64,000 nt of DNA, taken from contig NZ_CP047027.1 in assembly GCF_009797025.1 (NCBI RefSeq), forward strand, positions 372,001 through 436,000, in the 5' to 3' direction. A program made the translations under genes and the position numbers. This document shows, one piece after another, positions 21,001-30,800 of the stretch. Source of the DNA: Cellulophaga sp. L1A9. Its GTDB lineage: Bacteria; Bacteroidota; Bacteroidia; Flavobacteriales; Flavobacteriaceae. Below the pieces are notes generated by a model. It saw only the letters and a list, made by a program, of their open reading frames with translations. It was not told where the DNA came from and made no database searches. Each line of letters opens with the position of its first letter. Position 1 is the first letter of the stretch.

Positions 21001-22927
21001 CAATGGTACAGAAAATACCAACGGTACAGATCCATACAATACAGATACTGATGGGGATGGTGTTCCTGACAATACCGATGTTGATCCTCTAGATCCATGT
21101 AATCCAGCGCAAGCTGCAGGGTACACAGGATATGATGCTACCAATGCTATTTGGGCAGCAGCAGATTGTGATGCAGATGGTGTAACCAATGGTACAGAAA
21201 ATACCAACGGTACAGATCCATACAATACAGATACCGATGGGGATGGTGTTCCTGACAATACCGATGTTGATCCTCTAGATCCATGTAGTCCAGCGCAAGC
21301 TGCAGGGTATACAGGATATGATGCTACCAATGCTATTTGGGCAGCGGCAGATTGTGATGCAGATGGTGTAATCAATGGCACGGAAGATACCAACGGTACA
21401 GATCCTTACAATACAGATACTGATGGGGATGGTGTTCCTGACAATACCGATGTTGATCCTCTAGATCCATGTAGTCCAGCGCAAGCTGCAGGGTACACAG
21501 GATACGATGCTACCAATGCTATTTGGGCAGCGGCAGATTGTGATGCAGATGGTGTAACCAATGGTACAGAAGATACCAACGGTACAGATCCTTACAATAC
21601 AGATACTGATGGGGATGGTGTTCCTGACAATACCGATGTTGATCCTCTAGATCCATGTAGTCCAGCGCAAGCTGCAGGGTACTCAGGATACGATGCCACC
21701 AATGCACTTTGGGCAGCAGCAGATTGTGATGCAGATGGTGTAACCAATGGTACAGAAGATACCAACGGTACAGATCCATACAATACAGATACCGATGGGG
21801 ATGGTGTTCCCGACAATACCGATGTTGATCCTCTAGATCCATGTAGTCCTGCACAATCTGCAGGGTACACAGGATACGATGCTACCAATGCTATTTGGGC
21901 AGCAGCAGATTGTGATGCAGATGGTGTAATCAATGGCACGGAAGATACCAACGGTACAGATCCTTACAATACAGATACCGATGGCGATGGTGTTCCTGAC
22001 AATACCGATGTTGATCCTCTAGATCCATGTAGTCCAGCGCAAGCTGCAGGGTACTCAGGATACGATGCCACCAATGCACTTTGGGCAGCAGCAGATTGTG
22101 ATGCAGATGGTGTAATCAATGGTACAGAAGATACCAACGGTACTGATCCTTACAATACAGATACTGATGGGGATGGAATTTCCGATAGTCAAGAGATGAC
22201 AGATGGAACTGATCCATTAAATGATTGTGATTCTATCGGGGGTAGTCCTTTAGGAATATCAGATTGTGACATGGATGGTTTAACTACAGATGAAGAAGTT
22301 GCTTTAGGAACAGATCCTAATGACCCTGATTCCGATGGCGATGGTATTTTGGACGGACAGGAAGTATTGGACGGTACTGATCCATTAGATGATTGTGATT
22401 ATAATGGCGGAAAAGCATTACCTGATAGCGATTGTGATGCAGACGGGTTGACGACTGCACAAGAAGATGCCATTGGTTCTGACCCTAATAATGCAGATAC
22501 CGATGGGGATACCATCCCAGATGGTCAGGAAGTAACCGATGGTACAGATCCTTTAGATCCTTGTGATGCTATTGGTGGTGTCCCTACCCTAGCAGCTGGT
22601 TGTGATGAAGAAGTGGTAAGTTCAGGAATAGCTGTTGCTAATGAAATTCTTACTCCTGATGGCGATGGCGTAAATGATTTCTTTAGGATTGAAAACATTG
22701 AGTCTTTCCCGAACAACACAGTACAGATTTATAACCGTTGGGGAGTGGTAGTCTATGAAATGGCTGGATATGATAATCAATCTAACGTATTTAGAGGCGC
22801 TTCTAATGGTAGAGTAACCATTAGTACAGATTCTGAGCTACCTGTAGGTGTTTACTTCTATATAATCAAATACGTAAATGAAGGGAATCATCTAAATAAA
22901 GCCGGATATTTATACATCAACCGATAA
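15089..22927 (+). CDS. Giant T9SS-secreted TSP3-repeat adhesin (cassette 2)
   Basis: 2612 aa. The ATG at 15089 gives a signal peptide (about residues 1-28, ending SSSYAQ). Order: IgGFc-binding-like N-terminal domain (about 29-530, signature DQLVPIELLGTEYVVIQG); TSP3-rich region (about 545-930); a globular, probably beta-sandwich insert (about 930-1090); TSP3; one cadherin-like domain (about 1340-1440); TSP3; twelve 62-aa units (about 1630-2373); TSP3; and a T9SS type B sorting domain (about 2515-2612). The Asp/Asn/Gly-rich TSP3 units bind calcium in known family members and probably make a stiff stalk. The last 270 or so residues are almost identical to cassette 1. A PorP/SprF gene starts 23 bp downstream. 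Confidence 0.95.
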   Translation: MKTQNQLFKKKLYSMVLLVFAFSSSYAQLSNTHYIPPMYCPEYNANNWGNEELHLSTPSSTAFTVFVEDGAGNPVGAGNNGTLGAYDIVNGAPYVLSLGTAPSGYASALTANLGDVIDGNGSGLKLTASENFYVNFKVNGGSQAASLTSKGTSALGTHFKWAGPPNRTTYAAGGYSVLSIMATQDGTVIDVTDYDTDLLIQRNTDASAITDDALNFTLNAGESYILAVRANTGTANRTGFIGADITSTSPIAVTTGGTLFAIANTGGRDLGIDQLVPIELLGTEYVVIQGNGGSSERVILTGTANGTSVNVNGAFYGTVENGTFLEINGSEFSANENMLIETTGAVYVHHAIIGVNGSANTDGLNFIPPLSCFNDIELNELSSPRVIAGTSYTASSLMVTTIAGSTLLVNGTATTETEKAVPNSTTWVTYKIPIDNDGNYSVSSNNPIAVSLFGGSGNAGFGGYFSSFGSAPYLEANQYLNYCYDELSVISSVPPSGITWYKDGVAIPGETGNTFIPTQSGTYSALIDVAFCQSFTSQFTYVFDDDDLDGLPNDCDPNDDNIDTDGDGIPDGADADVDGDGTLDNGPDCDGDGINDLFDSTPCPGDVADPATDSDGDGITDENDLIDNTVDTDGDGLPDAIDPDNNNPDTDGDGVPDGVDIDPDGDGIANNGTDSDGDGINDFSDIDNNPGAPDSDGDGIIDSEDTIDNTADADGDGLPDHLDPDDGNCDTDGDGIVDGADIDVNGDGTNDNGADTDGDGVNNQFDSDVDGNGTIDNGPDADDNGLNDDKQPLDTDGDGIPDGCDTDPSNPCSPSADSLYVPVDTADCDNDGLTYAEEITAGTDPDLADTDGDGITDGQEVSDGTDPLNDCDSFGGIPLGTSDCDGDGVPNATDVCNGFDDSQDNDNDGIPDGCDQDDDNDGILDSVECSLPEIDQNFNNWSLGSGWTVLGGGSQARNQNNDSDSQICYTVNDVQSIAAASFVKFNFLVRTNGSGNAIVNTGVATLEFQINGTTYTTFYNPGDNSSTNATVNASNGAIASLSSFPISTTSGALTDVSVIIPWSGAATMDICFNYSALQDDWDISAVLIVDADKFACDSDGDEVPDTIDLDADNDGIYDVIEAGGTDTDNNGEADGVVSSSGVPDTAGSGITPIETTSGTPDYLNLDSDADGCSDANEAYDDSTADNSDGFEYSNADNATVSDGSGIILLNGLVSSATYTTGNVAAVTAIGIDIDGDGLIGACDLDDDGDGDPDTTDPDPLDPCIFSTNQNTANVETSWNNLDCDGDGETNGTEISNGTDPTGSCDVTVPSVRTTGDDNYAIWAAADCDGDGNSNGTDPNPFTPTAVDDNTSADVGTPKSYNVVNNDDFLIGSTITIIPSGTTAPTETQQTNGIGPISVDSAKGEITYTADPSEDPGFVYIVYEICNGTICDTAVLSIAIPACSDVDGDNICDIFDSAINDPCEPSSDPDWQPQGTNDCDGDGLTNDEETTGVDDPSTPANPNGNTTDPNLTDTDGDGISDGQEALDGTDPNNDCDSVGGTPLGTSDCDNDGLTEAEEATAGTDPNNPDSDGDGVLDGTEVNIDNTLPLDLCSYIISSATEAPSAAWNTADCDGDGITNGQEIIDGTDSLNPCSPARAAGYTGYDATNAIWAAADCDADGVTNGTENTNGTDPYNTDTDGDGVPDNTDVDPLDPCSPAQAAGYTGYDATNALWAAADCDADGVTNGTEDTNGTDPYNTDTDGDGVPDNTDVDPLDPCSPAQAAGYTGYDATNAIWAAADCDADGVTNGTENTNGTDPYNTDTDGDGVPDNTDVDPLDPCSPAQAAGYTGYDATNAIWAAADCDADGVINGTEDTNGTDPYNTDTDGDGVPDNTDVDPLDPCSPAQAAGYTGYDATNAIWAAADCDADGVTNGTEDTNGTDPYNTDTDGDGVPDNTDVDPLDPCSPAQAAGYTGYDATNAIWAAADCDADGVTNGTENTNGTDPYNTDTDGDGVPDNTDVDPLDPCNPAQAAGYTGYDATNAIWAAADCDADGVTNGTENTNGTDPYNTDTDGDGVPDNTDVDPLDPCSPAQAAGYTGYDATNAIWAAADCDADGVINGTEDTNGTDPYNTDTDGDGVPDNTDVDPLDPCSPAQAAGYTGYDATNAIWAAADCDADGVTNGTEDTNGTDPYNTDTDGDGVPDNTDVDPLDPCSPAQAAGYSGYDATNALWAAADCDADGVTNGTEDTNGTDPYNTDTDGDGVPDNTDVDPLDPCSPAQSAGYTGYDATNAIWAAADCDADGVINGTEDTNGTDPYNTDTDGDGVPDNTDVDPLDPCSPAQAAGYSGYDATNALWAAADCDADGVINGTEDTNGTDPYNTDTDGDGISDSQEMTDGTDPLNDCDSIGGSPLGISDCDMDGLTTDEEVALGTDPNDPDSDGDGILDGQEVLDGTDPLDDCDYNGGKALPDSDCDADGLTTAQEDAIGSDPNNADTDGDTIPDGQEVTDGTDPLDPCDAIGGVPTLAAGCDEEVVSSGIAVANEILTPDGDGVNDFFRIENIESFPNNTVQIYNRWGVVVYEMAGYDNQSNVFRGASNGRVTISTDSELPVGVYFYIIKYVNEGNHLNKAGYLYINR
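19976..22207 (+). repeat. Twelve tandem 186-bp (62-aa) TSP3 units, highly homogeneous
   Basis: Copies of ATGTAGTCCAGCGCAAGC (with rare variants) recur every 186 bp, at 19981, 20167, 20353 and so on to 22027, giving twelve units. Unit pattern: DPCSPAQAAGYTGYDATNA, IWAAADCDADGV(T/I)NGTE, then TNGTDPYNTDTDGDGVPDN. Units 3-5 and 7-9 share the same ordered variants, pointing to a 744-bp block duplication. Copy number may vary between isolates or be miscounted in short-read assemblies. Confidence 0.96.
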
Positions 22928-22950
22928 GCATTAACCATTAAGAATAAAAC

Positions 22951-23883
22951 ATGAAAAAATATTTGATCATAGCACTCTTTGTCTTTGCAGGGACCACCAC
23001 ACTCTCTGCTCAACAAGATGCACAATACACACAGTACATGTACAATACCATCTCGGTGAATCCTGCCTATGCAGGTTCCCGAGGGGTACTGAGCATTGCA
23101 GCCTTGCACCGCTCACAATGGGTAGGATTAGATGGCGCGCCAACCACACAAACCCTAAACCTGCATACCCCGGTGTCTAGAAGGGTGGGTTTAGGACTTT
23201 CTATTGTTAATGATGAAATAGGAAATGGTACCAACCAAGATACCTATATAGATGCTGCGTTTTCCTATACCATCCCTACCTCTGAAGAAGGTAAACTCTC
23301 ATTTGGATTAAAAGCAGGAGGACATTTCTTAAACATCGATTTCTCTAAACTTAGGAATTATGGCGCAGAAAGTAACTTGCCTAACGTGGATAATAAATTC
23401 GCTCCCAATTTTGGAGCAGGGATTTATTACCATACGGATAAGTTTTATTCAGGATTATCTGTTCCTAACTTTTTACAGACAGAACATTTTGATAGTGCAG
23501 GAACCAATAGTTCCTCTTTCTTAGCAGAAGAACGTTTAAACATTTATTTCATAACAGGCTATGTGTTTGATTTAAACCCCAACCTAAAATTCAAACCTGC
23601 AGGGCTTGTAAAAGCTGTAAAAGGAGCGCCTTTACAAATAGATGTTTCGGCTAACTTCCTTATTAATGATAAATTTTCTGTAGGTGCTGCATACCGTTGG
23701 CATGCCGCAGTGAGTTTATTGGCAGGATTCCAAATCTCAGAACAATTAATGCTAGGATTAGCCTACGATAAAGAAACAACAGATCTAGGAGCTACCCGTT
23801 TTAATGATGGGTCTTTTGAAGTCTTTCTTCGCTATGAATTCTTAACACGATACAAAAAAGTAATAACACCAAGATTCTTTTAA
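22951..23883 (+). CDS. PorP/SprF-family T9SS outer-membrane protein, copy B
   Basis: 310 aa with the same signal peptide as copy A and the same PorP/SprF hallmark (QYTQYMYNTISVNPAYAG, QWVGLDGAP). The mature part differs from copy A at about eight residues, for example TYIDAA for TYFDAA, KFAPN for KFSPN, HTDKF for HTNNF and YRWHAA for YRWDAA, making it the most diverged of the three. It probably acts as outer-membrane partner of the cassette 2 adhesin, 23 bp upstream. A strong terminator follows at 23933-23982. Confidence 0.93.
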   Translation: MKKYLIIALFVFAGTTTLSAQQDAQYTQYMYNTISVNPAYAGSRGVLSIAALHRSQWVGLDGAPTTQTLNLHTPVSRRVGLGLSIVNDEIGNGTNQDTYIDAAFSYTIPTSEEGKLSFGLKAGGHFLNIDFSKLRNYGAESNLPNVDNKFAPNFGAGIYYHTDKFYSGLSVPNFLQTEHFDSAGTNSSSFLAEERLNIYFITGYVFDLNPNLKFKPAGLVKAVKGAPLQIDVSANFLINDKFSVGAAYRWHAAVSLLAGFQISEQLMLGLAYDKETTDLGATRFNDGSFEVFLRYEFLTRYKKVITPRFF

Positions 23884-23932
23884 ATTAGTTTCTTTATAAT
23901 ACGTAACTATATGATAATCAAAATCATAAAAT

Positions 23933-23982
23933 AAAAAGGATTTAGTTGAAGCCGTTTACCGACTTCAACTAAATCCTTTTTT
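23933..23982 (+). terminator. Rho-independent terminator after cassette 2
   Basis: A perfect 19-bp stem (AAAAAGGATTTAGTTGAAG paired with CTTCAACTAAATCCTTTTT), an 11-nt loop and a run of T on both strands. It lies 50 bp after the sprF-like copy B. Confidence 0.92.
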
Positions 23983-24048
23983 ATGTGAAATTCATTCTCT
24001 AGGAATATTTCCTACATAAAAAATCTCCTTATCCTGATGGTCAATTTA

Positions 24049-24083
24049 CCACTTGTCGACACTTATCGGTCATTTGACCACAC
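24049..24083 (+). promoter_or_regulatory. Pair of LytTR-like cores 21 bp apart
   Basis: CTTGTCGACAC (24052) and TTTGACCACAC (24073) agree at 8 of 11 positions and start 21 bp apart, the spacing also seen at 14783-14838 and 40265-40299. The half-sites match the LytTR pattern less well than those upstream of cassette 2. Confidence 0.25.
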
Positions 24084-24339
24084 AAATTGTACATAACACA
24101 ACAATTTTTAAAAATTCTTTCATAATTAGTCTTACTTTATAACTAATTAACACATAAAAATTTTATAGTTCATAAGATTTAACATGCAAATAAGTAAGTT
24201 TTATCCTATAAAATTGTATTTTAACATTGAAATAAAGCCGTTGAACGATTGTGTCGATTTTACATTGAACAGAAAGTTGCATTCAAACTGAATTTATTTT
24301 CTTGTCAAAAATTAGCTAATAAAAAGTAAATAGTATAAA

Positions 24340-24702
24340 ATGATAAAAACTAATTCAAATATTTCTAAAAAAAACCTCAGAACCGCAAAATTACTTTTTT
24401 TGTTTATTTCTTTAATTCATTTGAGTATCAATGCTCAATACCCTTCTGGAACAGATGTTTCTACATTAACAAACCCTTTTAGTTGTACAGGAGAAGCTTA
24501 TATAGTATATGCTCCAGATGCATCAACAAGTTCTACATTAGCTTTTATATCCCCGAGTACTCCAAGTGTAGAAAATTCTTCATTTGTATTTAACAATGTA
24601 ACGGTAAACCCTTTAGCATATAATGTGTCAGTAGCTTATGGTTATGGGTTTATAACAGGTGATCAAGATACTAGTTTTGGACCTAATCGCTATGATATAT
24701 AA
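24340..24702 (+). CDS. Short secreted protein, probably a truncated remnant
   Basis: 120 aa with a plausible signal peptide (about residues 1-32, ending LSINAQ) followed by FSCTGEAYIVYAPDAS and NPLAYNVSVAYGYGFITG. The latter resembles the start of the beta-propeller-like N-terminal domain of large flavobacterial secreted proteins, where CxGEAYIV and a YN...GY.YG stretch open the domain. The reading frame stops after about 90 mature residues with no sorting signal, which suggests the stump of a larger gene. No function can be assigned. It precedes the cassette 3 adhesin and may share its upstream control region. Confidence 0.5.
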   Translation: MIKTNSNISKKNLRTAKLLFLFISLIHLSINAQYPSGTDVSTLTNPFSCTGEAYIVYAPDASTSSTLAFISPSTPSVENSSFVFNNVTVNPLAYNVSVAYGYGFITGDQDTSFGPNRYDI

Positions 24703-24881
24703 TAATATTTGATTCAAAACACAAATAAAATAACCATACAACTAAAACCATGAAAAAAGATTCCCCATACTTTTCTGTTATTGGACCTTTAAATACCAAC
24801 CTTTTATATTTCCTCTTCAAGTAAAGCAAAAAATAAACATATTTTACAAACACTAACCCCCCTTTTCAAATTATTGTTATT
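24703..24881. other. Probable decayed spacer between the short ORF and cassette 3
   Basis: 179 bp. It includes an ATG-started 24-codon frame (24750-24824, MKKDSPYF...), too short and isolated to call a gene. The region may be debris from the same lost gene as 24340-24702; no terminator was seen. Confidence 0.3.
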
Positions 24882-27800
24882 ATGAAATATAAATACATGT
24901 ATAAATCTTTTGATGTTGATAGACCATCGTTTAAAATAGCGATGACGTTTATCATAATTTTATTAAACCTAGGGCAGGTTTTTTCACAATTAGATAGTAA
25001 GCATTATTTACCTCCAATGCGCGCAGGAGCTGATACCAACGTTTCTAATATTGGGAATGCCATTTATTTGTCCACGCCAGAAACAACTCCTTTTGATGTG
25101 GATGTTTACTTTGGTGATGCAACGTCTCCTTCTTATACAGTGGTAGGATTGTCAAATACTACCCCTCAAATAATGGATTTGTTTAATACAGACGTTACTG
25201 GTGATTTGGTTGCTGAAGGAGCTTTAGATGAAATAATATTGATGTCACAAGCGCAAACAGGGGTTGTGCAAACAACAGCAGGTATGCGGTTTGAGTCTCA
25301 AGGGGTTAATAATCTTTTTTATCTAAATTATAGAGTTGCATCCAATAATCAGACTGGATCTTATACAGCAAAAGGAACAAAAGCTTTAGGTACGGAGTTT
25401 AGATGGGGAGGTTTACCAAATAATGCAAATACAACTAATGGTTCTAATGCTGTATCCACTTCATTAGGTATATATGCTACACAGGATAATACGAGTGTAA
25501 CCATTTCAGATTATGGAAATACAACATTTAGACAAGGAGCACTTGCAGGTGTTTTGACAACAGGGTCTCTAACTATTAACTTAAATGCAGGTGAAACTTA
25601 TGTTTTAGAGACTATTTGTGATTCTGGGGTTACTAACCATGTAGCAAATAGAAGTGAATGGATTGGTGCGCAAATTAGTTCTAATTTACCAATAGCAATT
25701 TCTAATGGTCAACTTGTAGCTGCTGCTGGAGATAGTGGAGCAGATGCAGGTATGGATCAGCCCGTACCAATAGATTTTTTAGGGAGAGAATATGTATTGA
25801 TAAGAGGAGAATCTACTTTGGCAGCTAATGAATATGCTATTGTAGTGGCAACTCAAAATAATACGGAGGTTTATGTTGGAGATCCAACAAATCCTGCTAA
25901 TTTAGTAGATACTATTGATATAGGAGAATTTGCAAGAGTAGATTCATATTCTGGCACAGCAGTGGGGTCTAATATGCTAATCACTACGACAAAAAACGCG
26001 TATGTTTATCAATGTACAGCAGGTCAACAAAATGGGCCAACAATAGGGATGAACTTTATTCCACCAGCAAATTGTTTACTACCAAATTCTGTAAATAATA
26101 TTCCTAATATTCAAGATATGGCAGGTACTACTGCAAATTTTTCTGCAATTACAGTAGTTGCTAATGAATCCGTAACACAAGTTACGATTACAGATGGTAC
26201 AGGTACACCAGTTGTATTAAACACATTTGATGCAATATTAGGTACTTCTATTTATAAGACAATTTATTATGAACCAAATCCTAATTTAACGGGTAATGTT
26301 TCGGTTGTAGCTGATGGTCCTGTAGCAATTGGAGTTTTTGGCGGTGTAGGCACTATATCCGGCTATGCTGGTTATTTTTCTGGTTTTGATACAACACCAG
26401 AAGTTACGGTAACAGTAAATGGTCCAGCTTGTTTAGAGGCTGGTTTTACTGCTGATTTGGAAGCGCCAACAGGATATTTAAATTACGAATGGTTTAAAGA
26501 TGGGGTTTCTGTAGTAAGTTCAGCTACTGCAGGTACTTATACAGCAACAGCGGCAGGTGTCTATTTTGTAAGAGTAGAACAAGCCGCTGGGTGTTTCTTC
26601 GATTCTCCCCCGGTAGACTTTTTAAATTGTATTGAGGCTAATAATGATTCATATGCAACACTAGCGAGCGGAGAAATTACACCAAGTGTTATTTTAAATG
26701 ATAGTTTTTTTGGAATCACGCCACCAACAATTGGTACAGCAGTAGGTGAAGTAAGCATTGTAGAGGTTGGAACACAAGCGAATTTAACATTAAATACAGA
26801 TGGTACTATAACTGTAAATCCAAATACACCAGATGGTACATATACACTTATGTATGAAATATGTGAAGCTGATGTTAATTATATGACTAATTGTAGTACA
26901 GCCACTGCTACTATTCTTGTTGCTGATGCTGATGGAGATGGTGTAAATGATGTTGCAGATTTAGATGATGATAATGATGGGATATTAGATACGGTAGAAT
27001 GTCCAGTTTCAGCACTATTAACATTTGATCCAACATCTCCACCAACTCCAGTTTCAACAGGAGCAGATATTGCAAATTTGGTAGCAGGGGATGTATTCCT
27101 TTTCTCAGGTGGTTTTACAGATGGTATTTTATCTTACGATGTTCGATTAAACATAATTGAGGTAAGTGGTCCTGGAGAAACGGCTATTTCAGCTACATCT
27201 GGAAGACTAGGTATTTCTGATCATAATCCAAATGATAATAAATTTATAGCATTTGAATTAACAGTTGTTGAAACTGCAACCGTATCAGCAGGTGATTTAG
27301 TAGGTATACCTGTTTCTTTAGCTAATGCAAATATTTTTATAGGAGATCTTGACGCTACTACAGGTAGAGATATGTCTGATGTAGGAGGTTTTGCAGTAGG
27401 TTCAGGAATAAATAGCAGATTAGGTGCTTTGGTACAAGGTAGTGCACTAACCAATTCTGGATTTGTGTTAGGAGGACCATCAGGGAGTTATGAATATGCA
27501 AGATTAAGTACTTTCGGAGTTTCAAATCCTACGAATAGTGATCCAGCATATGGATTACAGGCAAATTATTCCTATTATGTTACTGATCGTATGGTTGTAG
27601 GAGCAACAGGGGTTGGAAATGCAGGTCTTAGAGGTTCATTTATTATATTAACAGGTAACGCTATATTATCATGTGATTCTGATGGTGATACTATTCCAGA
27701 TCACTTAGACACAGACAGTGACAACGATGGTTGTAATGATGTTTTAGAATCTGGTGGTACAGATGATGATGGTGATGGAATTTTAGGTGATGCTCCTACT

Positions 27801-30800
27801 ACTGTAGATGTTAATGGTCAAGTAACTGGAGGAGGTGATATTTCAGGAGCCTATGATGGGGTCAATGGAGACGAGACTATAGCTGTAGAAGCAAGTATCA
27901 CCACAGCACCAACAGATCAAACTGAAGATCCAAGTACTACGGCTACTTTCCAAGTTGTAGCACTTGCAACTAGTACCACTGATTATACGGGTACTGCACC
28001 TACAACAACTCCTGATTATACAGGAACATCTGCAACAGATCTATCATCTTCTTTTGTGTACCAATGGTATCTTGGCGACCCAAATTCTGGAGGTGTATTA
28101 CTATCAGATGATGCTACATATACTGATACTTCCACAAATACATTAAATATTTTAACTAATACCAGTTTAAATGGTAATGAATATTTTGTTGTAGTAACGC
28201 ATCCTAATAACTTATGCGTATCACTAATTGATAGTGCTATTTTAACAGTAAACCAACCACCGGTAGCAGATGATGAAACGGTAACTTTAGATCCTGCCGT
28301 GGCTACAAATGTAGATGTGTTAACGGGTGATGATGATCCTGATGGAGACAATGCTAACCTTTCAATAACTGAGATTATTGATCCTGCCGATGTTGCTAAT
28401 CCTTTAGCCATTACTCCTGGATCTAGTGTAACCTTAACTGATGGAACTATTGTAGAATTATTAACCGATGGTACATTAAATGTAACACCTCCTGTAGGGA
28501 GTACAAGTACAGGGTTTGATTATACGCTAGAAGATGAAGATGGTTTAACTGATACAGGTAGCGTAGCTATTACGGTAAACCAACCACCGGTAGCAGATGA
28601 TGAGACTGTAACTTTAGATCCTGCCGTAGCTACAAATGTAGATGTATTAACGGGTGATGATGATCCTGATGGAGACAATGCCAATCTTACAATAACCGAG
28701 ATTATTGATCCTGCAGATACGGCTAATCCGTTAGCCATTACTCCTGGATCTAGTGTCACGTTAACCGATGGAACTATTGTAGAACTATTAACCGATGGAA
28801 CCTTAAATGTAACACCTCCAGCAGGTAGTACAAGTACAGGTTTTGACTATACTTTAGAAGATGAAGATGGTTTAACTGATACAGGTAGCGTAGCTATTAC
28901 GGTAAACCAACCACCGGTAGCAGATGATGAGTCAGCAACGATAGATCCTGCTGTAGCAACAAATGTTGATGTATTAACAGGTGATAATGATCCTGATGGT
29001 GATAATGCAAATCTTTCAATAACTGAGATTATTGATCCTGCTGATGTTGCTAATCCTTTAGCGATTACTCCGGGTTCTAGTGTCACTTTAACCGATGGAA
29101 CTATTGTTGAATTATTAACCGATGGAACCTTAAATGTAACACCTCCTGTAGGGAGTACAAGTACAGGTTTTGACTATACTTTAGAAGATGAAGATGGACT
29201 TACAGATACTGGTAGCGTAGCTATTACGGTAAACCAACCTCCTGTTGCTGATGATGAAATGGTAATTGGGGCAACCATAAATACAGATCTTACCGTTGAT
29301 GTTTTAGATGGTGATAATGATCCTGATGGAGACAATGCAAATCTTGTTATCACAGAAGTAGAAGGACAAGCTATAAGTACGACTAGTCCAGTTACCCTTT
29401 CTGATGGTACTGTTGTTTCTCTTAATACGGATGGTACTTTAGAGGTAACGCCTCCAACTGATAGTACGGAGCCAATCGGTTTTGACTATACAGTAGAAGA
29501 TGAAGATGGACTTACAGATACGGGTAGCGTAGCTATTGCATTTACACAATTACCTCCTGTAGCAGATGATGAAACGGTAACTTTAGATCCTGCTGTGGCT
29601 ACAAATGTAGATATATTAACGGGTGATGATGATCCTGATGGAGACAATGCTAACCTTTCAATAACTGAAATTATTGATCCTGCAGATACGGCTAATCCTT
29701 TAGCCATTACTCCTGGATCTAGTGTTACCTTAACTGATGGTACTATTGTAGAATTATTAACTGATGGAACCTTAAATGTAACTCCTCCAGCAGGGAGTAC
29801 AAGTACAGGATTTGATTATACGCTAGAAGATGAAGATGGACTTACAGATACGGGTAATGTAGCTGTTACTGTAAATCAACCGCCAGTAGCAGATGATGAA
29901 ACCGTAACTTTAGATCCTGCTGTAGCGACAAATGTAGATATATTAACGGGTGATGATGATCCTGATGGAGACAATGCTAACCTTTCAATAACTGAGATTA
30001 TTGACCCTGCTGATACGGCTAATCCTTTAGCGATTACTCCTGGTTCTAGTGTCACTTTAACTGATGGTACTATTGTAGAATTATTAACTGACGGAACCTT
30101 AAATGTAACGCCTCCTGCGGGGAGTACAAGTACAGGTTTTGATTATACGCTAGAAGATGAAGATGGACTTACAGATACGGGTAATGTAGCTATTACAGTA
30201 AATCAACCTCCAGTTGCTGATGATGAAACGGTAACTTTAGATCCTGCTGTAGCGACAAATGTTGATGTATTAACGGGTGATGATGATCCTGATGGAGACA
30301 ATGCTAACCTTTCAATAACTGAGATTATTGACCCTGCAGATACGGCTAATCCGTTAGCCATTACTCCTGGATCTAGTGTTACCTTAACTGATGGTACTAT
30401 TGTAGAATTATTAACTGATGGTACCTTAAATGTAACACCTCCTGCGGGGAGTACAAGTACAGGGTTTGAATATACTTTAGAAGATGAAGATGGTTTAACT
30501 GACACAGGTAACGTAGCTATTACTGTAAATCAACCGCCAGTAGCTGATGATGAAATCGTAGCTTTAGATCCTGCTGTAGCGACAAATGTAGATGTATTAA
30601 CGGGTGATGATGATCCTGATGGAGACAATGCTAACCTTTCAATAACTGAAATTATTGATCCTGCAGATACAGCTAATCCGTTAGCCATTACTCCTGGATC
30701 TAGTGTTACCTTAACTGATGGAACTATTGTTGAATTATTAACTGATGGTACCTTAAATGTAACACCTCCTGCGGGGAGTACAAGTACAGGGTTTGAATAT

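Larger units (their letters stand above)
23884..24339. other. Intergenic region between cassettes 2 and 3
   Basis: 456 bp. It holds the cassette 2 terminator (23933-23982), a 17-bp motif TTTCCTACATAAAAAAT (24008-24024) repeated upstream of the 4113-aa adhesin (40231-40247), and a pair of LytTR-like cores 21 bp apart (24052, 24073). The rest is AT-rich with no credible gene. Confidence 0.65.

Noticed and set aside
20848..21393. Long minus-strand open frames over the 186-bp arrays (also 19945-20277 and 21519-21951)
   Set aside because: They repeat every 62 codons in step with the plus-strand gene and are composition artefacts of the TSP3 repeats.
19976..22207. Possible CRISPR array, because of many evenly spaced near-identical repeats
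   Set aside because: The repeats are contiguous 186-bp in-frame coding units without unique spacers, and no cas genes are present.
24750..24824. 24-codon ORF before cassette 3
   Set aside because: Too short, with no signal peptide or visible ribosome binding site; probably debris.
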